Assembly (NCBI GenBank): GCA_023665275.1
Contig: JAMPEF010000003.1
Span: 1-64,000, forward strand
DNA: 64,000 nucleotides
DNA from: Alistipes senegalensis
Lineage (GTDB): Bacteria; Bacillota; Clostridia; Oscillospirales; Ruminococcaceae
Direction: 5' to 3'
The position numbers and the translations under genes were made by a program. Each line of letters starts with the position of its first letter. The stretch's first letter is position 1. The notes beneath the pieces were generated by a model. It worked only from the letters and a program-made list of their open reading frames with translations, searched no databases and had not been told where the DNA came from. Below, piece by piece: positions 1-8,278 of the stretch.

Positions 1-912
1 GAATTTGAGGTTGACGGTGATGCAATAATGGTTGAGGGTTCGTCAATGGGACTGCAAAAGGGTGATATTGTCACGAAATACGCCCTCTGTTGTGGAATGC
101 TTCTCCCGTCCGGAAACGACGCCGCAAACGCCACAGCCGTCAAACTTGCCGGAAGTCTTGAAAATTTTGCCGTCATGATGAACGACAAGGCAAAATCGTT
201 AGGACTTTCACGGACATGGTTTGTTACGCCGTCCGGACTGGAGGGCGTGGGTCATGGTTCTTCGGCATATGATATGGCGATTCTTGCACGGGAAGCACTC
301 AAAAATGAAACTTTCCGTGAAATATGTTCCTCACCGACGATAAAAACGGAGTTCGGCAACCCACCCTATACCCGCTGGCTGAAAAATACAAATAAACTCC
401 TTACTATGTATGACGGAGTTTACGGCGTAAAGACGGGATTTACCGACGAAGCCGGCAGATGTCTTGTTTCAGCGTGTGAGAGGGACGGAATTAATCTGAT
501 ATGTGTTACTCTAAATGACCGCAACGACTGGAATGACCATATGGCTATGTATGATTACGGCTTTGAGAATGCGCATAATATTCAGCTTGATATTCCGGAA
601 AATCTCTCAATGAATATAGCGGGTGCGGAAATGGACAGCCTTTCACTCACGGCGGACGATGTTGAAATAACTGTCTTTAATGCCGATAAAAACGACTTTG
701 AATATAAAGTCATTTCCGCACCGTTTGTTTACGCTCCGGTAAGCAGGGGTGACGAAACGGCACAATTGAGTATAAGCTACAATGGAAGGGAAATCCGTCG
801 TATACCGCTTTATGCGGACAGCGATGCACCCGTTAAGATGATAAAGAAAACTCCTGAAAAAAAAGGTTTTTTCAGGAAACTGACTGAAAAATTTACAAAA
901 AGGAGAATTTAA
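1..912 (+). CDS. dacF: D-alanyl-D-alanine carboxypeptidase (DacF/PBP5 type), 5' truncated by window
   Basis: Exported serine peptidase (family S11) that trims the terminal D-Ala from peptidoglycan stem peptides. The frame is open from base 1, so the signal peptide and the SxxK nucleophile box lie upstream of the window. What remains shows the SGN box (SGNDAAN) and the KTG box (GVKTGFTDEAG), followed by a C-terminal beta-rich domain and a basic Lys/Arg-rich tail that could associate with the membrane. The next gene starts on the base after this stop codon, so the two are co-transcribed. In clostridia dacF-like genes often have a sporulation role, but a vegetative carboxypeptidase is equally possible. 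Confidence 0.9.
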   Translation, partial: EFEVDGDAIMVEGSSMGLQKGDIVTKYALCCGMLLPSGNDAANATAVKLAGSLENFAVMMNDKAKSLGLSRTWFVTPSGLEGVGHGSSAYDMAILAREALKNETFREICSSPTIKTEFGNPPYTRWLKNTNKLLTMYDGVYGVKTGFTDEAGRCLVSACERDGINLICVTLNDRNDWNDHMAMYDYGFENAHNIQLDIPENLSMNIAGAEMDSLSLTADDVEITVFNADKNDFEYKVISAPFVYAPVSRGDETAQLSISYNGREIRRIPLYADSDAPVKMIKKTPEKKGFFRKLTEKFTKRRI

Positions 913-1644
913 TTGGAAAAAATAAGAATACAAAAAATGATTGCAGACAGCGGTTACTGTTCACGCCGTAAGGCTGAAACGCTGATTTCACAGGGACGTG
1001 TAAAACTCAATGGCAGACCCGTCAAACTGGGTGACAAGTGTGGTTTAAAGGATATTATAACGGTTGACGGTGAACGTCTCTATATGCCTAAAAAGAAAAA
1101 TTTCATATATATCATGCTGAATAAACCACGTGGATACGTTACAACAGTTTCCGACGAACTGGACAGGCGTTGTGTTATGGACTTGCTGGACGGTGTGGAG
1201 GAGCGTGTATATCCCGTCGGCAGACTGGACAGAAATTCAGAGGGACTTTTACTTTTCACGAATGACGGGGAATTTGCTAACAGCATTATGCACCCGAGCA
1301 GGCATATTGCCAAGACGTATAGAGTTACGGTGCGTCCGGATATTTCAGACGAACAGTTAGTAAAACTTTCGGAGGGTGTCGAAATAGATGGTAGAAAAAC
1401 ACTTCCGGCAAGCGTTGTTGTTAAGGAAAAACAACAGGGACGTGTTGTTCTGCTGATTACCATTAAAGAGGGCAGAAACAGACAGATAAGAAAAATGTGT
1501 GAAGCTGTCGGCTTGGAAGTGGCACGCCTCCGCCGTATCAGTATAGGACCTCTTAAACTTGGTATGCTTAAGCCGTCGGCGTGGCGTGAACTCACTGCCG
1601 ATGAACTCCGTGCAATCCGTAACGCCATAGGCAAGGAGAGTTAA
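913..1644 (+). CDS. rluB: rRNA pseudouridine synthase, RluB/RsuA family
   Basis: Isomerises a specific uridine of ribosomal RNA to pseudouridine. The 243-residue protein has an N-terminal S4 RNA-binding domain (IQKMIADSGYCSRRKAE, about residues 5-50) and the catalytic domain with the family signature GRLDRNSEGLLLFTNDG, whose Asp is the nucleophile, then the KTYRV and EGRNRQIRKM motifs. The start is a TTG directly after the stop of the upstream gene, with an AAAGGAGA ribosome site inside that gene's last codons. Choosing between RluB and another RsuA-family member is uncertain from sequence alone. Confidence 0.93.
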   Translation: MEKIRIQKMIADSGYCSRRKAETLISQGRVKLNGRPVKLGDKCGLKDIITVDGERLYMPKKKNFIYIMLNKPRGYVTTVSDELDRRCVMDLLDGVEERVYPVGRLDRNSEGLLLFTNDGEFANSIMHPSRHIAKTYRVTVRPDISDEQLVKLSEGVEIDGRKTLPASVVVKEKQQGRVVLLITIKEGRNRQIRKMCEAVGLEVARLRRISIGPLKLGMLKPSAWRELTADELRAIRNAIGKES

Positions 1645-1645
1645 A

Positions 1646-2002
1646 ATGCTTGAAATACGTGAAAATCTTTCGCCGGAAAACTATAACATAAAGGGCGAAA
1701 ACGTCCATATAACAGAGGCTTTTGAAAATAATAAAGTCACGGGTTATATAGCATATTCCTATGAAAACGACAGAACAGTTGTTCACGGCATGGACGACGG
1801 CGGAGACCTTATGCTATGTGATGGTCTTGTGCGGTCTGTTATTTTCAAGAGTACATTAAAGGCTATCGGCACACTTGTCTTTAATACCGACGACTGCACG
1901 GAAAATCTCCGGAAACTGAAATTTCTGACCGGTGAGAGCAGGACTATTGAAAATATCGACAGGTTCATGAATGGTTGTGCCGACTGCAAACACAAGAATT
2001 AA
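1646..2002 (+). CDS. Conserved hypothetical protein (118 aa)
   Basis: I do not recognise this protein. It begins one base after the pseudouridine synthase stop, with AAGGAGAG upstream, so it belongs to the same operon. It is a soluble, acidic alpha/beta-looking protein with no signal peptide or membrane segment. The central stretch (GDLMLCDGLVRSVIFKS) resembles the kind of segment found in small GNAT-like proteins, but no acetyl-CoA loop is evident. The C-terminus carries a CxxC-like pair (GCADCKHKN) that might bind metal. The product is likely real because of tight spacing on both sides and good codon use. Confidence 0.75.
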   Translation: MLEIRENLSPENYNIKGENVHITEAFENNKVTGYIAYSYENDRTVVHGMDDGGDLMLCDGLVRSVIFKSTLKAIGTLVFNTDDCTENLRKLKFLTGESRTIENIDRFMNGCADCKHKN

Positions 2003-2021
2003 AAGAAAGGAGCGATTTTGT

Positions 2022-2969
2022 ATGCCCATACGCATTTCATCGGAGCTTCCGGCATTCAGAACGCTTGGAGAGGAAAATATATTTGTTATGTCGAAAGAAC
2101 GGGCGGAACATCAGGATATACGCCCGTTAAAATTCGTCATAGTAAACATAATGCCTAAAAAAATAGAGACGGAAAGCCAGTTAATGCGACTGTTAAGCAA
2201 TACCCCCATACAGCTTGACATTGACCTTATACAGATGGCATCACACGTATCAAAAAATACCTCACGACATCATCTTGAATCTTTTTATAAAAAATTTGAT
2301 GAAATAAAAAATAATCGCTATGACGGAATGATAATCACGGGTGCGCCCGTTGAACTGCTTGAATTTGAGAACGTCGACTACTGGGGCGAAATAACGCAAA
2401 TCATGGAATGGTCAAAAACCCATGTTTTTTCGTCGCTGTACATATGTTGGGCGGCACAGGCTGGGCTTTATTATCATTTTGGTGTACCGAAACATACACT
2501 TGAAAAAAAGATGTTCGGAATTTTTCCACATCGTGCAGAAGTTGAAAACTGTCGTATTTTATGCGGATTTGATGATATATTTCTTGTTCCGCACTCACGG
2601 AATACGGAAGTAAGGCGTGAAGATATTGAAAAAGTGCCACAATTGCAGATACTTACATCATCAGATATTTCAGGTGTGCATATCGTCGCAAACCGGAACG
2701 GCAGACAGTATTTTATCACTGGTCATTCAGAATATGACCGTGACACTATAGCTAATGAATATTTTCGTGATGTGAAAAAGGGAATTGATATTCAGATTCC
2801 GTATAATTATTTTCCGGACGATAATCCCGAACTCACGCCGGTTTTTTCGTGGCGGTGTACGGCTAACCTGATGTTTTCAAACTGGCTGAATTATTGTGTC
2901 TATCAGAAGACGCCGTATAATCTTGAGGAATTAGCCGTCCGTAACTGGAACTGGCAGACTGACCTTTAA
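2022..2969 (+). CDS. metAA: Homoserine O-acetyltransferase (MetA family)
   Basis: First committed step of methionine synthesis, acylating the homoserine hydroxyl. The start is the ATG at 2022 (MPIRISSELPA, the usual family N-terminus) behind an AAAGGAG box; an upstream in-frame start would add an unrelated 17 residues. The nucleophile Cys142 (YICWAAQAG) and the His235/Glu237 pair (GHSEYDRD) are present. Position 111 is Glu (GAPVELLEF), where the E. coli succinyl-CoA enzyme has Gly; in this family Glu111 goes with acetyl-CoA use, so acetyltransferase is the better name despite the usual 'succinyltransferase' label. Length (315 aa) is normal. Confidence 0.95.
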   Translation: MPIRISSELPAFRTLGEENIFVMSKERAEHQDIRPLKFVIVNIMPKKIETESQLMRLLSNTPIQLDIDLIQMASHVSKNTSRHHLESFYKKFDEIKNNRYDGMIITGAPVELLEFENVDYWGEITQIMEWSKTHVFSSLYICWAAQAGLYYHFGVPKHTLEKKMFGIFPHRAEVENCRILCGFDDIFLVPHSRNTEVRREDIEKVPQLQILTSSDISGVHIVANRNGRQYFITGHSEYDRDTIANEYFRDVKKGIDIQIPYNYFPDDNPELTPVFSWRCTANLMFSNWLNYCVYQKTPYNLEELAVRNWNWQTDL

Positions 2970-2979
2970 GGAGTGAAAA

Positions 2980-3522
2980 ATGAACGAAGATTTTTTTTAT
3001 AAAGATAACTCCGGTGTGCCGGAAAAAAAGCCCGAATATCTGAAAACAGGACTTGCCACGGCATCATTTATAATAAGTATGGTAAATTTCCTGTTTTTTG
3101 CGTGTGCGCTGAGTATTGTGCTTGCACCGGTATCGCTTGTGCTGGGTATAATGTCACTGGTGAAACGTCAGGGAGGCAAAGGCTTTGCAATAACCGGTAT
3201 AATAATATCAACAGTATCATTGTTGATTTTCGTGACATTTTCCGCTATATTCGTGAAGATTTATCCGGATATGGAATATTTTATCCGGAACGATACAGCA
3301 ATTATTTCCGAATTTGAGGAAACGGGTGCAATACCTGAACAGTTTGAAAAATATAAAGCTCCGGAATACGATAAATACTGGGTTACATTCGGTGGAGAAT
3401 TTGAAGATTTCTTTGAATATTTCATTGAGATATACAGACATCAAGGAGTGCGGACAATTCCGAATAATCCGGCAGTCCCTGAAGAAGACGGTGAGGAACT
3501 TGTTGTACTGACATATACTTAA
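2980..3522 (+). CDS. DUF4190-type membrane protein
   Basis: A 180-residue protein with two hydrophobic helices (about residues 27-60 and 68-92) separated by a short loop containing a KRQGGKGFA turn, the arrangement of the DUF4190 family. After the second helix there is an extended acidic and aromatic C-terminal region, probably outside the membrane. It starts 10 bases after metA with a GGAGTG ribosome site and is probably the last gene of the operon. Function unknown; nothing ties it to methionine metabolism except position. Confidence 0.7.
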   Translation: MNEDFFYKDNSGVPEKKPEYLKTGLATASFIISMVNFLFFACALSIVLAPVSLVLGIMSLVKRQGGKGFAITGIIISTVSLLIFVTFSAIFVKIYPDMEYFIRNDTAIISEFEETGAIPEQFEKYKAPEYDKYWVTFGGEFEDFFEYFIEIYRHQGVRTIPNNPAVPEEDGEELVVLTYT

Positions 3523-3541
3523 TAAATCAACATACATATTA

Positions 3542-4417
3542 TTAAATCAGAAGTTTTTGCATAAATTCATCTGTTGAATAAAAACCGCTCCGGTTATAGC
3601 GGTTAAGTTCATAGAGACAGTCGGGGGAGCTGGTTATATAGTTCGGCTTTTCGGTACACGTCAGAGTTATTGTAAATCCCTGCTCCCTTATAATCGGCAT
3701 TGCCTCCGAACTTCTAAACCCGAAAGGATATGCAAAGACTATCGGGTATATTCCGGTATGTTCATGGATTTCCTGTTGTAAACGGCTTAAATCATTACAG
3801 AGAATTTCCCTGTAGATTTCTTCCGTTTCATCAGGATTTTTTGCGCACCCCTTGCGCCCCTCCTTGAATGAATGCATATTATATGTATGGTTTCCGATTT
3901 CAACATGACCGGATTTTATAAGTTCCTGAATATCTTCCCATGTCAGATATGAATAAGCGGGAATATGCGGGTCACGTTCAGCGGTGACATCAGTATATTG
4001 ACCCACCACCGAAACAACAGCGTGCATATCATATTTTTCAAGCAACGGGAGAACTTCCGAAAGATTATTATAACAGCCATCATCAAGAGTAATCATAACG
4101 GGCTTTTCCGGAAGACTTCCCTTGCCGTTGACGTAATCCGTCAGTTCCTGAGCCGTCACGGAAGTATATGAATTTTCCGCCAGCCATGAAAGGTCATTTT
4201 CAAACTGTCGGGGAGTAACAATATATTCTTCCGGTGTATCGCCGTATACGCTATGATACATAATAATCGGCAGGAAGATGGATTTTTCCTTTTCCATTCC
4301 GGCGGAAGAACTGAAAAGACTTCTCCCGATAAAGAAAAACAATGCGCATAGTGAAAAAACAACGGCGTCAAGTATCAAAAGACTAAAAAAACGCTTTGCG
4401 CTTCTGCATTCATACAT
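3542..4417 (-). CDS. Membrane-anchored polysaccharide deacetylase (NodB/CE4 fold)
   Basis: The 291-residue protein begins with a short cytoplasmic segment and one transmembrane helix (about residues 12-35), placing the enzyme outside. The NodB domain shows motif 1 (MITLDDGCYNN), motif 2 (EIGNHTYNMHS, which supplies metal-binding His) and the FAYPFG motif near the end. Family members remove acetyl groups from peptidoglycan or other cell-wall glycans. It is divergent from spoIIP and convergent with the DUF4190 gene. PdaB-like spore-wall enzymes have this single-anchor layout, so a sporulation role is possible. Confidence 0.88.
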   Translation of the reverse strand: MYECRSAKRFFSLLILDAVVFSLCALFFFIGRSLFSSSAGMEKEKSIFLPIIMYHSVYGDTPEEYIVTPRQFENDLSWLAENSYTSVTAQELTDYVNGKGSLPEKPVMITLDDGCYNNLSEVLPLLEKYDMHAVVSVVGQYTDVTAERDPHIPAYSYLTWEDIQELIKSGHVEIGNHTYNMHSFKEGRKGCAKNPDETEEIYREILCNDLSRLQQEIHEHTGIYPIVFAYPFGFRSSEAMPIIREQGFTITLTCTEKPNYITSSPDCLYELNRYNRSGFYSTDEFMQKLLI

Positions 4418-4454
4418 GAAAAATCACCTCTTTAAATAATATGCTTTCCGTCAA

Positions 4455-4484
4455 GAAATATTTCACATTTCATGTGAATATAAT
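4455..4484 (+). promoter_or_regulatory. Possible sporulation-sigma (SigE/SigG-like) promoter of spoIIP
   Basis: GAAATATTT at 4455-4463 and AATATAAT at 4477-4484 with 13 bases between. This resembles the ATATTT / CATACAAT pattern of mother-cell sigma factors more than a vegetative promoter. Match is partial, so the call is tentative. Confidence 0.3.
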
Positions 4485-4517
4485 TTATTTAAACGGAAAT
4501 AATAACGAGGTGAGGAA

Positions 4518-5654
4518 ATGACACGTCATAAGAGAAGAAAAATAGCAGGAATACTCCGGATATGTGCGCTTCTGCTTTTTCCGGTAATAATTACCATTGT
4601 GGTGAAGTCTCTTCCGGCGGTTAAGAACTTTATCGAAAAAACCGGAAGTATCAGAATTGAAAGTCATGATTTGTCTTCCGATTCGTCCACAACGACGGAA
4701 ACTTTTTTAACGGAAAAAACGGACGGGCTTACAACTACAACGGCAAAGACTTCCGGAACTGAACAGACTACAGACGTTCTGACGGATACGGTAAACCCTC
4801 TTGAAATGACCGCTGAAAATTCCGGTGATAAGCCCTATCCGACGTCATGGACAGCCGGTGGTGCAATAGTCCGGACAACTTACGGACAGTATGCCGGAAA
4901 CTCTTTTTTTAACCTTGACAACGGCGGACAGGTCAACAATCAGACTTCAATTCCGAATGAAACTCTTTTATCCGAAAGCAGATGCGCCGCTGATTTCACA
5001 GTTGAAGATACCGGTGAACCACTTGTACTTATATATCATACTCACACGACAGAAAGTTTTGAACCTTATGTCAGGGATTTTTATGACGCAAATTTCAATT
5101 ACCGTACCACTGATGAAACTAAAAATATGATAATGGTCGGTGATGCCATTCAGGCAGAACTTGAGGCACAGGGGATAGGGGTCATTCATGCACGTGATAT
5201 ACACGACTACCCGTCATATAACGGCTCTTACGGTCGGAGCAGGGAGACTATACTTCCGATACTTGAACAGTACCCAAGTATCAAGGTAGTGCTGGATATT
5301 CACAGGGATGCAGTTTCCGGAGAGGGAACGGCTTATCAGCCTTTTATCGAAATAGACGGAAAGGAAGCCGCACAGATTATGATAATATCCGGCTGTGATG
5401 ATGGCACTTTAGGAATGCCGAATTTCATGAAAAATTTTCATTTTGCCTGTCGTCTGCAAGAACAGTTTGAGAATGATTATTCCGGCTTTACAAGACCTGT
5501 ACTTTTTGATTATCGTCATTATAATCAGGATTTAACCACCGGAAGTCTTCTTATTGAGGTAGGTTCTCACGGAAACACACTGGAGCAGGTGCAGTATTCC
5601 GGACAGCTTATCGGCAGTTCGCTTGGACGTCTTCTTAATTCAATGAAAGGGTGA
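4518..5654 (+). CDS. spoIIP: Stage II sporulation protein P (SpoIIP)
   Basis: Peptidoglycan amidase/endopeptidase that acts with SpoIID and SpoIIM in septal thinning and engulfment. The 378-residue protein has an N-terminal transmembrane helix (about residues 15-35), a Ser/Thr-rich linker (about 50-100), then the SpoIIP domain with LIYHTHTTESF, VLDIHRDAVSG and the closing LIEVGSHGNTLEQ motif that carry the metal-binding His and Glu residues. The ATG follows a GAGGTGAGG ribosome site. A SpoIIM-like gene and sigG lie about 28 kb away, so the window holds parts of an engulfment programme. Confidence 0.92.
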   Translation: MTRHKRRKIAGILRICALLLFPVIITIVVKSLPAVKNFIEKTGSIRIESHDLSSDSSTTTETFLTEKTDGLTTTTAKTSGTEQTTDVLTDTVNPLEMTAENSGDKPYPTSWTAGGAIVRTTYGQYAGNSFFNLDNGGQVNNQTSIPNETLLSESRCAADFTVEDTGEPLVLIYHTHTTESFEPYVRDFYDANFNYRTTDETKNMIMVGDAIQAELEAQGIGVIHARDIHDYPSYNGSYGRSRETILPILEQYPSIKVVLDIHRDAVSGEGTAYQPFIEIDGKEAAQIMIISGCDDGTLGMPNFMKNFHFACRLQEQFENDYSGFTRPVLFDYRHYNQDLTTGSLLIEVGSHGNTLEQVQYSGQLIGSSLGRLLNSMKG

Positions 5655-5968
5655 TAATTATAATAAAAAGCATAAAAAAGGCAGTCAGAACGATATTTAT
5701 ATATCTTCTTCTGACCGCCGGAGCGTATATGTTTCTTGTTTCGTGCTGTAATTCATATAACAGAATGTCGGAGGAAAAAATAACTCCTGCAAGTATAGTG
5801 ATAAACGGAAAAAAAGCCTCCGTAAGTGTACTTGAAAATTCATTGAGTTTCAGTACGGAAATTTTTTCACCGGAAAGCAAGGTTTATTTTATGGCGTATC
5901 TTTTTTCACCAGATGACATAAGGCTTTCAGCGCTTATCAGTTCAGATATTGCGGTTCTGTATTCTTGA
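5651..5968 (+). CDS. Small membrane-anchored or lipoprotein of unknown function
   Basis: A GTG start overlaps the spoIIP stop by four bases (GTGA), suggesting translational coupling. The 105-residue product has a basic N-terminus, one hydrophobic helix (about residues 12-30) ending in FLVSCC, which fits a lipobox, and then a soluble beta-type domain. Not a family I recognise. Its last 32 bases overlap the end of the opposite-strand gene. Position suggests it could be a co-expressed partner of SpoIIP. Confidence 0.6.
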   Translation: MIIIIKSIKKAVRTIFIYLLLTAGAYMFLVSCCNSYNRMSEEKITPASIVINGKKASVSVLENSLSFSTEIFSPESKVYFMAYLFSPDDIRLSALISSDIAVLYS

Positions 5969-6497
5969 CATCATAATAGAACTGGTTAAGTTCTCCCGAA
6001 TAGATAAGCTGAGCGTCAGGAAAACTTCGGAAATCATCAGGCTTATAAAGGCAGAAAGGCTTTTCAAGGGGTATTCCTATTTTATCCATAGTATACGCTA
6101 CAAACTGTGAACATACGAAACTATGTTCACGTTGCCAGCGGACATTAAGATATATGGCAACAAGCCCGAGCAGATTATAAGAATAAGCGTTCCGGTTATT
6201 GACGAAATGCCGGATAATCATATTATACATTTCCTTTTGTTCCTTGCTGACTGGTATGCGGTAGATTTCGCACGGTATGTAATCGAACTGACCGAGAGTA
6301 CCTTTCCCGACGATTTCACGGTTGAATGTTGCCGGAAGTGGAAACGGCGTATACGTCCGGCAGAAACTGTACATTTCTGAAAGGTTTATATCTCCTGAAA
6401 GCGATACATGATTATATGGTTTTTTTGTAAAAAATCTAAAAAATTTAGCCGGATAAGTGCCGGTCTGCGCCACTATAAGATAAATATATTCATGCAT
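5937..6497 (-). CDS. YiiX/YebB-like permuted papain-type hydrolase
   Basis: A 186-residue soluble protein with the features of the permuted NlpC/P60 superfamily: an N-terminal His in KPYNHVSLS and a later catalytic Cys in HSFVCSQFVAYTMDKIG, the reversed order seen in YiiX-like proteins. These are thought to hydrolyse amide or ester bonds in cell wall or lipids; the substrate here is unknown. No signal peptide is visible. The 3' end overlaps the small lipoprotein gene by 32 bases in convergent orientation. Confidence 0.7.
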   Translation of the reverse strand: MHEYIYLIVAQTGTYPAKFFRFFTKKPYNHVSLSGDINLSEMYSFCRTYTPFPLPATFNREIVGKGTLGQFDYIPCEIYRIPVSKEQKEMYNMIIRHFVNNRNAYSYNLLGLVAIYLNVRWQREHSFVCSQFVAYTMDKIGIPLEKPFCLYKPDDFRSFPDAQLIYSGELNQFYYDVKNTEPQYLN

Positions 6498-6564
6498 AAA
6501 ATCACTCCTGTTGAATACCGCCGCTCAGGCGGTAATTATTATTTGATAAACTGCAAAAAAATAC

Positions 6565-6593
6565 TTGACAAACTGTGCAGATTATGGTATAAT
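6565..6593 (+). promoter_or_regulatory. Consensus SigA promoter upstream of tRNA-Arg
   Basis: TTGACA at 6565-6570, a 17-base spacer and TATAAT at 6588-6593: a perfect match. The tRNA starts about 113 bases past the expected transcription start, so either a long tRNA leader or a separate small transcript is made. Bases 6605-6713 hold no open reading frame of note. Confidence 0.75.
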
Positions 6594-6713
6594 GTAATTG
6601 CTTTATGAAACATTAAAATATTATGTGCCTGAATTTTATTCCGTTCTTTTATTATACCATAAGTAACGGCATATTACAATAGTCTGCATATAATATTTAG
6701 ATAATCATTTTAT

Positions 6714-6785
6714 GCGCCTGTAGCTCAGGGGATAGAGCAGTGGCCTCCGACGCCATGTGCGCAGGTTCGATTCCTGTCAGGCGTA
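6714..6785 (+). tRNA. tRNA-Arg(CCG)
   Basis: Cloverleaf read directly: acceptor GCGCCTG pairs with CAGGCGT (G-U at the first pair), D stem GCTC/GAGC, anticodon stem GTGGC/GCCAT with loop CTCCGAC giving anticodon CCG, T stem GCAGG/CCTGT with TTCGATT. Discriminator is A; CCA is not encoded. Confidence 0.95.
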
Positions 6786-6799
6786 CTACATTAAAAGTC

Positions 6800-6824
6800 C
6801 GGAACTTATACAGTTCCGTTTTTT
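6800..6824 (+). terminator. Intrinsic terminator after tRNA-Arg
   Basis: CGGAACT and AGTTCCG arms around a five-base loop, followed by six T residues. Confidence 0.8.
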
Positions 6825-6852
6825 AATAATCTGATAAATTTTTCCTAAACAG

Positions 6853-6881
6853 TTGACTTTTATTATCTATTATGCTATAAT
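6853..6881 (+). promoter_or_regulatory. SigA promoter of the small basic gene
   Basis: TTGACT at 6853-6858, 17-base spacer, TATAAT at 6876-6881. It also shows that a nominal TTG start at 6853 is really the -35 box. Confidence 0.75.
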
Positions 6882-6930
6882 AAGGGTATTCCGTGAAGCT
6901 GTTGTAAAATTAAATGAAAGAAGTGATAAA

Positions 6931-7071
6931 ATGGCAAAGCTTGGAGCAGGAAAAAGAAAAGTGGCTAACTTTCGTAAAAAGCAAGCTCAGAAAACCTCTA
7001 AAGAACTGAAAAAATTTTTTAAATTATTCCGTATAAGCAAAAAAAGGAAAAGAAAAAGAAAGAAAAAGTAA
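6931..7071 (+). CDS. Small lysine/arginine-rich protein (46 aa)
   Basis: Starts at ATG 6931 (MAKLGAGKRKVANFRKK) behind a GAAAGAAG ribosome site and about 43 bases after a good promoter. Roughly half the residues are Lys or Arg, and the end is an almost pure KKRKRKRKKK run. Such composition suggests nucleic-acid or ribosome binding, but I do not recognise a family. The sequence lies between tRNA-Arg and an aldo/keto reductase gene. Confidence 0.6.
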   Translation: MAKLGAGKRKVANFRKKQAQKTSKELKKFFKLFRISKKRKRKRKKK

Positions 7072-7132
7072 ATATTTAGTTCTGTTTTCAGATTCTGAAT
7101 AAGGATAATATTTTTTTTAAGGAGGAAATACA

Positions 7133-8266
7133 ATGATTTACAGAGATTTTCAGGATATTAAACTTTCCGGTCTTGGTCTCGGCATGATGAGACTTCCCGT
7201 AATCGACGGCGATGATTCACAGATTGATGAAGAAAAATCCGCTGAAATGATTGACTATGCCATGAAAAACGGCATAAATTATTATGATACTGCATGGGGG
7301 TATCATAGCGGAAACTCTGAATTTACGGCGGGTAAGTTCCTTACAAAATATCCGAGGGAAAGTTATTATCTTGCCTCAAAATTCCCCGGATATGATAACT
7401 CAAATATGCCGAAAGTAAAAGAAATTTTTGAAAAACAGCTTGAAAAATGTCAGACGCCGTATTTTGATTTTTATCTTTTCCATAACGTCTACGAGGGCAA
7501 TATTGATGATTACTTAAACCCTGATTTTCATATCTTTGAATATCTTATGGAACAGAAAAACAACGGCAGAATAAAACATCTGGGCTTTTCTGCACACGGA
7601 GATTTAACCGTTATACAACGTTTTCTTGATGCTTACGGCGAATATATGGAATTTTGTCAGTTACAGGTAAATTATATGGACTGGCATTTTCAGAACGCTA
7701 AAGAAAAAGTGGAACTGATTCAGAAATATAATATTCCGGTATGGGGCATGGAGCCTGTGCGTGGCGGAAAACTTGCCTTCGCTCCCGAAAATATAAAGGC
7801 TGAAATGAAAAAAATGCGTCCTGAAGAAAGTGTTACAGCATGGGCTTTCAGGTTTTTACAGGCAATTCCAGGCGTGACTGTGGTTCTTTCCGGAATGTCA
7901 AACATGGAACAGCTTAAGGAAAATATTTCAATATGGAGCGAGGATAAACCGCTTGGCAGTGACGAATTTAAACGTATTGTCGAACTTTCCGACGAGGAAA
8001 CAAAAAAAGGTGGTCTGCCGTGTACGGCTTGCCATTACTGTACGAGTCACTGTCCGCAAAGTCTACCCATTCCCGAACTTATCGCACTTTACAACGAACA
8101 TAAAATTACTGGTGGCGGATTCCTTGCACCGATGGCGGTCGGAAGTATGCCCGAAAATCAGCGACCCGCAAACTGTATCAGCTGCCGGAGCTGTGAGAAA
8201 GTCTGTCCGCAGCAGATTGAAATTTCAGTAGCTATGAAAGATTTTTCTGAAATGATTAATATGTAA
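7133..8266 (+). CDS. Aldo/keto reductase with C-terminal 4Fe-4S ferredoxin domain
   Basis: The 377-residue protein has an N-terminal aldo/keto reductase barrel (about residues 1-270; LGLGMMRLP, YYDTAWGYHSG with the catalytic Tyr, LASKFPG) fused to a ferredoxin-like tail with two cysteine clusters, CTACHYCTSHCP and CISCRSCEKVCP (about residues 300-360). This class is common in anaerobes; substrates are mostly unknown. GGAGG precedes the ATG by seven bases. It leads an operon with an ECF S component and a DUF1893 gene. Confidence 0.93.
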   Translation: MIYRDFQDIKLSGLGLGMMRLPVIDGDDSQIDEEKSAEMIDYAMKNGINYYDTAWGYHSGNSEFTAGKFLTKYPRESYYLASKFPGYDNSNMPKVKEIFEKQLEKCQTPYFDFYLFHNVYEGNIDDYLNPDFHIFEYLMEQKNNGRIKHLGFSAHGDLTVIQRFLDAYGEYMEFCQLQVNYMDWHFQNAKEKVELIQKYNIPVWGMEPVRGGKLAFAPENIKAEMKKMRPEESVTAWAFRFLQAIPGVTVVLSGMSNMEQLKENISIWSEDKPLGSDEFKRIVELSDEETKKGGLPCTACHYCTSHCPQSLPIPELIALYNEHKITGGGFLAPMAVGSMPENQRPANCISCRSCEKVCPQQIEISVAMKDFSEMINM

Positions 8267-8278
8267 AGGAGTAAAATT

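Noticed and set aside
1080-1634. Minus-strand 184-codon open frame opposite the pseudouridine synthase gene
   Set aside because: Shadow of a conserved gene; composition (Ser/Arg-rich) is typical of antisense frames.
6853-6930. Upstream extension of the small basic protein to TTG 6853
   Set aside because: The extension covers the -35 and -10 boxes of its own promoter and has no ribosome site; ATG 6931 does.
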